Part shown: piece by piece, positions 1-5,000 of the stretch
Numbering within the stretch: the stretch's first letter is position 1
How the letters are laid out: every line of letters begins with the position of its first letter
Assembly (NCBI GenBank): GCA_016203425.1
Contig: JACQMU010000040.1
Span: 1 to 5,788 of the forward strand
Direction of reading: 5' to 3'
DNA from: Candidatus Woesearchaeota archaeon
GTDB lineage: Archaea > Nanobdellota > Nanobdellia > Woesearchaeales > ARS49
Length of the DNA: 5,788 nucleotides
The notes under the pieces: model-generated
The model's database searches: none
The model's input: only the letters and a program-made list of their open reading frames with translations
Told to the model about the DNA's origin: nothing
Program-made: the position numbers and the translations under genes

Positions 1-164
1 ATGTAAAGTTCTCTGGTTCCTTTTCGTGTGTATCGCATAGGTTTTCCCAGTTCAGGATTTTCTTTTAATTTCATTATTTGTGTTATTATTTTCTCTTTCA
101 GAGCAGCGTCCTTAATCTTTAAGAAAATCCTCTGAAAATAAGCATCAAACTCAGTAGTTACCAT
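1..164 (-). CDS. RelE/ParE-superfamily toxin, C-terminus cut off by window edge
   Basis: This is the first 54 codons of a RelE-like toxin, probably a ribosome-dependent mRNA interferase. It runs off the left edge of the window. Reading from ATG at 164, the protein has an N-terminal strand and helix (FDAYFQRIFLKIKD), a second helix (LKEKIITQIMKLKENP), then GKPMRYTRKGTRELY. That order, helix then 'NPxxGKPxRxxxKGxRxL', is the characteristic layout of archaeal RelE proteins. The catalytic C-terminal strands are outside the window. The start codon lies inside the end of the antitoxin gene, with a 7-nt overlap and no good Shine-Dalgarno, so translation is probably coupled to the antitoxin. Family assignment is fairly firm. 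Whether the toxin is intact cannot be seen. Confidence 0.8.
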   Translation of the reverse strand, partial: MVTTEFDAYFQRIFLKIKDAALKEKIITQIMKLKENPELGKPMRYTRKGTRELY

Positions 165-424
165 TTTTTCATTTCAGTAATGAAATCATCAAAGTCCATG
201 CTTTTAAATTGGCCTTTTTCATATCGTTTTAATGCTTCTTCAGTACGTCGTGCAAATTCCACGTCTTCTTTGAACTGCTTTTCCAATTGAGTAGCTTTCT
301 TAAGGATTAGTTGGTGGTTGTTTTTGATTATGATTAGCTTATCTCCTTCACCAATATCTTCTCTGAATTCAGAAGGAATAACAATTTGTCCTTTTGAACT
401 CATTGTTGTTATTGCCATTTCCAT
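158..424 (-). CDS. AbrB/SpoVT-fold antitoxin paired with a RelE-like toxin
   Basis: This is an 88-residue antitoxin and likely autorepressor. Residues about 6-38 form a swapped-hairpin AbrB domain with the hallmark MSSKGQIVIPSEFRE, followed by the short strands GDKLIIIK and QLILKK. Residues about 42-88 are a charged helical tail (EDVEFARRTEEALKRYEKG, then an acidic stretch ending FITEMKKW). In TA antitoxins such a tail wraps the toxin. The frame stays open upstream to 562, but I chose ATG 424 because the TATA box at 454-461 puts transcription start near 430; an earlier start (ATG 448) would lie upstream of it. ATG 418 is an equally plausible start (86 residues). The leader would be very short and no Shine-Dalgarno is visible. 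The toxin gene follows with a 7-nt overlap. The family is clear; the exact start is less so. Confidence 0.85.
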   Translation of the reverse strand: MEMAITTMSSKGQIVIPSEFREDIGEGDKLIIIKNNHQLILKKATQLEKQFKEDVEFARRTEEALKRYEKGQFKSMDFDDFITEMKKW

Positions 425-436
425 GTTCTCATACCA

Positions 437-454
437 AGTAAGATGCATCTTACT
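437..454. promoter_or_regulatory. Perfect 18-bp palindrome, probable antitoxin operator
   Basis: The sequence AGTAAGATGCATCTTACT is its own reverse complement over all 18 bases, and the symmetry stops at the next base on each side. It starts at the last base of the antitoxin TATA box and reaches to just before the predicted transcription start. A dimeric AbrB-type antitoxin bound here would block assembly or escape of the polymerase, the usual mode of TA autoregulation. The palindrome is seen directly; the regulator is inferred. Confidence 0.6.
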
Positions 455-470
455 ATTTAAACTTTTCCTT
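454..470 (-). promoter_or_regulatory. TATA box and BRE-like element of the toxin-antitoxin promoter
   Basis: On the minus strand the sequence reads AAGGAAAAG followed by TTTAAATA. This is a purine-rich BRE-like flank and a TATA-like octamer (454-461). The centre lies about 33 nt before ATG 424, so an initiation site 25-27 nt downstream gives a leader of only 6-9 nt. The TATA box overlaps the stop codon (457-459) of the upstream 78-residue gene, so the TA pair appears to have a promoter of its own. Confidence 0.6.
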
Positions 471-693
471 TGAAATAATACTCTCCACCCCACTTTCTTT
501 GTTGGTAAGGAAGAATGTTTAATTCCATTCGTGCTACCACAATGTCTGTCATTGTCACCCATTCATAGCCAAGTTTGTGCACAAAAAGTTGTATTTCTGC
601 ATCGCATCTGGGGTCTTTTGGGTCTTCGTACTTCACATACTTTTTTATGTGTTCCAACAATCGTTCTGATAATTCTGTACGTTCATATGGCAT
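457..693 (-). CDS. Small protein with a sigma-54 DNA-binding-domain-like region
   Basis: This 78-residue gene is upstream of the antitoxin and on the same strand. Residues about 11-67 resemble the C-terminal DNA-binding domain of bacterial sigma-54 (RpoN): a leading helix (RLLEHIKKYV), then EDPKDPRCDAEI matching the RpoN 'EdPkkPlSDxxI', a helix, a turn at LGYE, and ARMELNI...QRK matching 'KYREeLNIxxsxxRK'. The RpoN-box arginine pair (ARRTVAKYR) is not kept; the aligned residues are Thr/Met-rich, with only Arg55 of the final KYR retained. If the likeness is real this is a helix-turn-helix DNA-binding protein, perhaps a regulator. Archaea have no sigma-54, so it would not be a sigma factor. The TATA box places transcription start at or next to the ATG, so the mRNA is probably leaderless. 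The gene looks real; the fold is an inference from recalled family patterns. Confidence 0.65.
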   Translation of the reverse strand: MPYERTELSERLLEHIKKYVKYEDPKDPRCDAEIQLFVHKLGYEWVTMTDIVVARMELNILPYQQRKWGGEYYFKGKV

Positions 694-715
694 AGATGCA
701 ATTTACGTGCCGAAC

Positions 716-728
716 TATAAAAACCTTT
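716..728 (-). promoter_or_regulatory. Promoter of the 78-residue gene, apparently leaderless
   Basis: The minus strand reads AAAGG then TTTTTATA, a BRE-like flank and TATA octamer (716-723). The octamer centre is about 26 nt from the ATG at 693. That is the normal distance from an archaeal TATA box to transcription start, so the message should begin at the start codon. No Shine-Dalgarno lies before the ATG, which agrees with a leaderless message. Confidence 0.6.
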
Positions 729-764
729 CTTTTTAACCACCATCAAGTAGTCAATTCCACAATG

Positions 765-772
765 TTTATAAA
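765..772 (+). promoter_or_regulatory. TATA box of the five-gene operon
   Basis: The octamer TTTATAAA sits in the divergent gap, with A-rich sequence before it (CACAATG). Transcription should start near 794-796, leaving a leader of about 20 nt with a Shine-Dalgarno. It faces away from the promoter at 716-728, with about 45 bp between the two TATA boxes, so one regulator could act on both units. The call rests on the motif and its spacing only. Confidence 0.55.
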
Positions 773-803
773 GCCTGTTAATTAGAAAAGTGTGTTCAAA
801 AAC

Positions 804-809
804 AGAGGA
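804..809 (+). promoter_or_regulatory. Shine-Dalgarno AGAGGA that decides the operon's first start codon
   Basis: AGAGGA ends 6 nt before ATG 816 and 3 nt before ATG 813. It lies downstream of an in-frame GTG at 792, which falls at or before the predicted transcription start. The spacing favours ATG 816 and matches the 6-7 nt spacing of the strong sites before the third and fourth genes of the operon. Confidence 0.6.
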
Positions 810-815
810 ATAATG

Positions 816-1766
816 ATGTACAAGCCGTTTAAAGCATTAAAAGAAGCATTAGCTGGAAAGCCTGTTTCAAGGAGAGATGTTGGAATTGGTGTTCTTGAAG
901 GCATAGCTTTCTTTGGAGTCGGTAGTTATGCAAGCAGAGCTCTCGAACAAAAAACCCCTGCTAACACAGTTGTAACAGAATTTCCAACAAATATTCCGAA
1001 AGCTCTGTGTGTTGAAAAATACGAAACACCAGATGCAAAGTACCGTCTTGTCCACGTCAGGCAGGCACATGCAGCAATGGCAGAAGTAAGCCGTGAAGAC
1101 AAGCAGAAAGTTGTTGACGTGCAGAAAGACATTTACGCAATACTTACTTATTTGATAGAGCATCAAAATTTGAAGGTAGTTTATCAGGAAGGGCAGATGG
1201 TAGAATGCCCAACCTTCGCTAAAGATGAAAGGCAAAAAAGGCATGAAGAGGCAAATCTAACAATAAGTGAAACTGAGCAGAAAATTTGTGATTTAGAAAA
1301 AAAACTGTTGATGTCGCAGAATACACCTGCAGCTGACCCTTCAGATGCAGAACGCTACCAGAGCATTCTTGCTTCAGAAATAAAGCATTATCTTGCAGTT
1401 ATTGAACAAAAGAAAGATGCGCAAAAATATGCTCGGGATTGCGAGCAAAATTCGTGGTACATAGATGGTGCAGTTGGCCGTTTAGAAGATGAAGGAAAAA
1501 TAAGAACAAAGCCAACAGAAAAAGAACTTCAATTGTTGGTTGCGATGCTTGACGGCGAGGATGGTATATTTAAAGTGCGTGAGGACTACTTGTTAGAACT
1601 TATTGCAAAAACAAATGATCCAGCGTCTGTGACCGTCTACGGTGCACTGCACGACTGGCGTGATAATATTGATGAGTGGAACAAAAAGTATGCTGACAAG
1701 AAATTTTCATTAATTGTTATTACGCCAGAAGCTTTAACAAAACATTTTGGCAGTGAGAAAAAATAA
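816..1766 (+). CDS. Probable exported or membrane-anchored protein, possible TraB/ChaN/Tiki-like fold
   Basis: This is a 316-residue protein and the first gene of the operon. Near the N-terminus a twin-arginine-like SRRDVGI (residues 18-24) leads into a glycine-rich hydrophobic stretch (about 22-42, broken by one Glu). It could be a Tat signal or a membrane anchor. The remainder shows a spaced pattern resembling the TraB/GumN/ChaN/EreA (Tiki) superfamily: YRLVHVRQAH with His80 and His85, an amphipathic helix (VQKDIYAILTYLIEH), a strand ending in YQEG (Glu125), then a charged helical insert (about 140-210). A later RED (Arg255, Glu256) is followed by VTVYGALHD (Gly276, His279). Known members are metal- or haem-binding proteins or hydrolases. 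The frame extends upstream to GTG 792, but the Shine-Dalgarno and TATA box favour ATG 816. Gene reality is firm; fold and location are inference. Confidence 0.8.
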   Translation: MYKPFKALKEALAGKPVSRRDVGIGVLEGIAFFGVGSYASRALEQKTPANTVVTEFPTNIPKALCVEKYETPDAKYRLVHVRQAHAAMAEVSREDKQKVVDVQKDIYAILTYLIEHQNLKVVYQEGQMVECPTFAKDERQKRHEEANLTISETEQKICDLEKKLLMSQNTPAADPSDAERYQSILASEIKHYLAVIEQKKDAQKYARDCEQNSWYIDGAVGRLEDEGKIRTKPTEKELQLLVAMLDGEDGIFKVREDYLLELIAKTNDPASVTVYGALHDWRDNIDEWNKKYADKKFSLIVITPEALTKHFGSEKK

Positions 1767-2455
1767 TGGCGCAGCAACAAACAGTGCGAAAAGATGCGTG
1801 GTTGCGCCACTTTTACCAAAAAGCACTCAATGATTATTTGGACCAAGATCCATTGGCAAGACAGTATAATAGTGCAAACTGGATTTTTGGCAGGCAAGTT
1901 AGAATTGCAAGGGCTGATGGCGTCAACGAAGCAGTTGTTGACCCTGTTGCGCGCGGCATTCAAGATTTGCTCAACGACATTGGGCTTGATTTCAGCATTG
2001 TTGACGTTGGCGTTGATGCACAAGCTAACAGGTTAATCAGATACGCAACCAAAAGCGATGGAAGAATTGATACTGACGTACTTACTCAGAGCATAATTGC
2101 GTGTGGGGGAAGAGATTTTGCAAGCGTTGTTCTTACTCCAAATTATTTCACTGCAAGCGATCAGGATTGGGGTGAAGGCCGTTTTTCGCGGGGAACATTA
2201 TTGCTGGCACTTCCTCATGGACGACAAAACTCACTAAATTTTTTGCGTAACATTACCAAGCATGAAGCAGCGCACTTGTTCGGTTACCAGCTCCATCACG
2301 AAACAGTCACTGTTCCAGAATACAAACAACCAAAAGACTGTGTCATGTACTGGCAGGCATCAACACAAGATTTGTGCGACAAATGCAAAGATGCTTTGAA
2401 AGCATTCTGGCACGGCATTGAAAACAATTCAGGAGAGAGGTTTTTGAAGGAGTGA
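1766..2455 (+). CDS. Archaemetzincin-like zinc metalloprotease with altered motif
   Basis: This 229-residue protein probably is a zinc-dependent peptidase of the archaemetzincin type. The active-site helix is HEAAHLFGYQLHH (residues 166-178), with His166 and His170 as zinc ligands, Glu167 as catalytic base and Gly173 at the metzincin turn. The classic third histidine position (HExxHxxGxxH) is Leu176, with histidines at 177 and 178 instead. Downstream come CVM (Cys192, Met194) and CDKC (Cys204, Cys207), matching the archaemetzincin CxM and CxxC features, where the Met is the Met-turn and the cysteines bind a structural zinc. The CxM-to-CxxC spacing is much shorter than I recall for the family. 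The upstream strand VVLTPNYF and the strand LLLALP before the helix also fit. No signal peptide is seen. The ATG overlaps the preceding stop by 1 nt (TAATG), indicating coupled translation. Confidence 0.8.
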   Translation: MAQQQTVRKDAWLRHFYQKALNDYLDQDPLARQYNSANWIFGRQVRIARADGVNEAVVDPVARGIQDLLNDIGLDFSIVDVGVDAQANRLIRYATKSDGRIDTDVLTQSIIACGGRDFASVVLTPNYFTASDQDWGEGRFSRGTLLLALPHGRQNSLNFLRNITKHEAAHLFGYQLHHETVTVPEYKQPKDCVMYWQASTQDLCDKCKDALKAFWHGIENNSGERFLKE

Positions 2456-2458
2456 AAA

Positions 2459-2983
2459 ATGGCAACAAACTGGCTTGATTATTTCAAAGAAAGAATGGAA
2501 CTTAGAGGATATACTGTTAAAACAAGTGATGCAGGTAGTTTGCCCCCCGAGAGAATTCCTCGCAGAGAAGCAGTTAATGAAGTAGAATCTGATAAAATAA
2601 TGTACAGTAAAGAAAGTTCAGCATATATTAAAACAAAAAAAGGTTCTGCACTATTAGCAGTTACGTATGACATTTCAGAAAACGCGCCAACTTTAGAACA
2701 AGGGGTTGAAGAATCACACAGCATTACGTTTGGTTTTTCTTCAGGTAGCTATAGACACGAAGGATTTATAGAAATATTTGGAGATAACGCTTACATTAGA
2801 TGTTGGGATAAGCTAAAAAAAGGAGAGCATCCAGCAACTGTTTTGCTAAGCAATGGAATTTTTGAAGGCGACAATCCAAAATTAACAGAAAGAAAAGCAA
2901 GAAATGCAGGAAGAACTATTGACGCATTAATTAATGCATTTGACAAAACTGCAAAGAAGATCCAGCAAAGCAAAGTGAGGTAA
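2459..2983 (+). CDS. Hypothetical protein of unknown family
   Basis: I do not recognise this 174-residue protein. It opens with a short amphipathic helix (WLDYFKERMELRGY). A mostly strand-like middle follows (about residues 47-120: SAYIKTKKGSALLAVTYDI, SITFGFSSG, GFIEIFGDNAYIRCWDKL), and it ends in a basic helix (about 143-174). This could be a small alpha/beta binding domain. No catalytic motif, signal peptide or membrane segment is visible, so it is probably cytoplasmic. A strong Shine-Dalgarno (AAGGAG, 6-nt spacing) fixes the start. It lies 3 nt after the metalloprotease gene and 4 nt before the next, so it is co-transcribed. It may be a partner, inhibitor or substrate of the protease, but that is a guess from position only. 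Confidence 0.75.
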   Translation: MATNWLDYFKERMELRGYTVKTSDAGSLPPERIPRREAVNEVESDKIMYSKESSAYIKTKKGSALLAVTYDISENAPTLEQGVEESHSITFGFSSGSYRHEGFIEIFGDNAYIRCWDKLKKGEHPATVLLSNGIFEGDNPKLTERKARNAGRTIDALINAFDKTAKKIQQSKVR

Positions 2984-2987
2984 AAAA

Positions 2988-3965
2988 ATGCATTTTGGAA
3001 TGAATATTAATCAAAGGTTAGAACCTCGCTTAGAGTTAGAGCAAAGGTTAGAAGAAAAACTTGAACAAAGAACAGAAACAGTTATGACACTCAAACAGCA
3101 TTTAGAGCTTGAGCATTGGGTGAAAGGGTTAATAAAATGGGTTGATGACAACAAACGATGGCAAAATTTTGACAAATGGGGTTTTAAATTCCAGTATGGT
3201 TTGATTCCTTCAAAAATGACTCCTTACAAGATGGCTGGTTTTGCGCACTGCTTTTACGACCCAGTTGAAGCTCTTTTTGGGAGAATAAGCAGAGGAGATT
3301 GGACACTTTTCGTGGTAGAAGATCTTGCCCCCCTTGAGTTTCGAGAGGATGTTGCTTTGCACGAGCGTGGCGAAGAAATATCATTGGGAAATCATTATTT
3401 TGCAAGCCAACTTGAATTTGCAGGCGTCAAAAGAGGAAGAAAAACAGGAAAATATGTTAAATGGATTGATGCAAACTACCCAACAAAATTTGTTGACCTT
3501 ACAGAAAATGTTTGCAGCATTCTTCCTGAGGAATTGCGCGCAGAACTTGAACAAAAAGAAAGGGAAAACAAAGAAACATACACTGCGCAGGACATGATCG
3601 ACAAATATCCTTTGCCAACAAAAGTACTTGAATTAGTAGTAAAATACGACGATGTGAACAAATATGTGCGAGAAATGATAATGGGATGTATCGGTCCTTG
3701 CCAACAAGCAATATATATGGCAAGTACAATCGACGAAGCAGTGCGTGCAGTCAATGGAATTATTACCCCTATATTACGAAAGATTTCTGGCAAACAAGCA
3801 CGTGTTGTTGTACCTGGAAGAATAAATGCTGCCTTGGAATTACCTCTTAGAGTTTTACGTGAATATTTTATTAAAGTCACAGGAAAACCACTGGCATTGA
3901 CAAATGATTTTTTTACGCTTTATAATTCCGCAAAAGAAGGAAAACAAATAATTGGTGTTGTCTAA
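2988..3965 (+). CDS. Hypothetical protein with Leu/Glu/Gln/Arg-rich repetitive N-terminus
   Basis: This 325-residue protein belongs to no family I can name. Residues about 8-45 are a highly biased helical segment with QRLE and EQR units (QRLEPRLELEQRLEEKLEQR), probably a coiled coil or docking helix. The central part (about 55-170) looks globular and contains ALHERGEE with a second histidine in LGNHYFASQLEF (His125, Glu126, Glu129, His136). This resembles a metal site but is not a standard HExxH. A KYVKWIDANYPTKFVDL segment follows. The last part (about 205-325) is helical, with AVRAVNGIITPILRKI and a final basic/hydrophobic domain. I recall similar biased N-termini and H-E-x-G-E segments in uncharacterised proteins of candidate-phylum microbes, but cannot verify this. 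Shine-Dalgarno GTGAGG with 7-nt spacing supports ATG 2988. The stop codon directly abuts the next ATG. Confidence 0.75.
   Translation: MHFGMNINQRLEPRLELEQRLEEKLEQRTETVMTLKQHLELEHWVKGLIKWVDDNKRWQNFDKWGFKFQYGLIPSKMTPYKMAGFAHCFYDPVEALFGRISRGDWTLFVVEDLAPLEFREDVALHERGEEISLGNHYFASQLEFAGVKRGRKTGKYVKWIDANYPTKFVDLTENVCSILPEELRAELEQKERENKETYTAQDMIDKYPLPTKVLELVVKYDDVNKYVREMIMGCIGPCQQAIYMASTIDEAVRAVNGIITPILRKISGKQARVVVPGRINAALELPLRVLREYFIKVTGKPLALTNDFFTLYNSAKEGKQIIGVV
3012..3053 (+). repeat. Two copies of a 12-bp direct repeat, 30 bp apart
   Basis: CAAAGGTTAGAA occurs at 3012-3023 and again at 3042-3053. The 30-bp period is exactly ten codons and produces the repeated QRLE of the Leu/Glu-rich N-terminus. 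The segment between and after them (CGCTTAGAGTTAGAG, AAACTTGAACAAAG) is a looser version of the same unit, so the coil probably grew by tandem duplication. Confidence 0.6.
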
Positions 3966-5000
3966 ATGGAAAATGTTGATGAAGAAAAACTAACGCCGGA
4001 CGTATTAGAGGGGCGTTATGTTTTGTTTTCTGATATTCAAGGCAACTTTCTCTCGCTTGATAGATTTTTTAGGGCGACAAAGAATATGAAAAATGATGGG
4101 TATCTGTGCTTGGGCGACATTGTTAATGACGGCCAAAACTTTTCTGATAATCGTTGTATCTCTGCAGTTAAAAAACATGCTCTTTATTGTGTTAAAGGCA
4201 ATCATGAGGAAAATGTTTCAGATCTTGAGAACAAGTCAAGTAAAATTCAACCTGAAAACAGTACATATGTTTCTCAATTGCCAGAAATTATTAAGTTGAA
4301 CGGCGTTTTGCTTTTTCACTCAAGCACAGAACAACCAGGTTTACGTTTGAAAACGACTGCTGATTTTCAGCGAGAAGCACAGTTTATTAAAAGAAATTAT
4401 GCTGGCGCAAAAATTGGGTTGTTTGGTCACACCCACGAGTTTGGTGTCTTTGTTGTTGATGGTGATGATGTGCAGGTATTGAAGGACAATAAAGTTAAAC
4501 TGGATCCTGAAGCAATGACATTTATTAATCCAGGGGGAATTGGTCTTTATTTTGGTTTAGAACAAACATTTGCTTATGTGGATTTTAGTGTGGGTGAAGT
4601 TAATTTCTTAAGATTAGAAGAAGCTGAAAAACTGGCGCATATTGCAAATATCGTGAATGCATTTGATGAACGTTATATGCCTACACTCAATGAAGTGTCA
4701 TGGCCATGGTTCTCTGCTTACGCAGCAAATGATATTCCCAGTCTTTTAAAAAGTGGTGAGCACAATGAAGGAATTCTTCGTTTTGCTGAAAAACTCAAGT
4801 CATTTGATGCAGAGCAATGTGGCAAAACTGGTGTTAATAGGCGTAGACGATACTTTCTTCAATACAGTAAAGAACTTGCAGAAGTGGCAGAAGAATTAAG
4901 AACAGAAGTTAAAGACTTTTACCAAACAATTTCACCAATAACTTCCAGAGAGGAATATTTACAACAGCAAAAAGATTCCCGCTCAAGCTGTCAAGAATAA
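3966..5000 (+). CDS. Calcineurin-like metallophosphoesterase with C-terminal extension
   Basis: This 344-residue protein is the last gene of the operon. It carries the dimetal phosphoesterase motifs in order: SDIQGN (Asp23), LGDIVNDG (Gly50-Asp51), KGNHEE (Asn79-His80-Glu81), LLFHSS (His118) and GHTHEFG (His155, His157), then INPGGIG (188-190), as in the YfcE/MJ0936-like group. It should hydrolyse a phosphomono- or phosphodiester in the cytoplasm; the substrate is unknown. The first motif has Gln25 where most members have the metal-binding histidine of DxH, which may alter metal use. The catalytic domain ends near residue 215. The remaining 130 residues are mainly charged helices (LAEVAEELRTEVKDFYQ) and are extra relative to the short YfcE-type enzymes. 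The ATG immediately follows the preceding TAA. The 3' end overlaps the convergent gene by 10 bp. Confidence 0.9.
   Translation: MENVDEEKLTPDVLEGRYVLFSDIQGNFLSLDRFFRATKNMKNDGYLCLGDIVNDGQNFSDNRCISAVKKHALYCVKGNHEENVSDLENKSSKIQPENSTYVSQLPEIIKLNGVLLFHSSTEQPGLRLKTTADFQREAQFIKRNYAGAKIGLFGHTHEFGVFVVDGDDVQVLKDNKVKLDPEAMTFINPGGIGLYFGLEQTFAYVDFSVGEVNFLRLEEAEKLAHIANIVNAFDERYMPTLNEVSWPWFSAYAANDIPSLLKSGEHNEGILRFAEKLKSFDAEQCGKTGVNRRRRYFLQYSKELAEVAEELRTEVKDFYQTISPITSREEYLQQQKDSRSSCQE

Noticed and set aside
409..432. Seven-codon ORF (ATG at 432, minus strand) overlapping the antitoxin start
   Set aside because: It begins near the predicted transcription start but has no ribosome site, and so short an ORF is expected by chance in AT-rich DNA.
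425..562. Upstream in-frame extension of the antitoxin to 134 residues
   Set aside because: The extra 46 residues overlap the 78-residue gene in another frame, lie upstream of the TATA box and show no domain; the AbrB domain begins just after ATG 424.
792..812. GTG start for the first operon gene
   Set aside because: It falls at or before the transcription start predicted from the TATA box and has no Shine-Dalgarno, whereas ATG 816 has one at good spacing.
867..1244. Long minus-strand open frame inside the first operon gene
   Set aside because: The Phe/Cys/Leu-rich translation is typical of an antisense shadow, and the plus-strand gene is well supported.
3476..3880. Minus-strand 134-residue open frame
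   Set aside because: It is antisense to the well-placed fourth operon gene and is Ser/Thr/Leu-rich with no motif.
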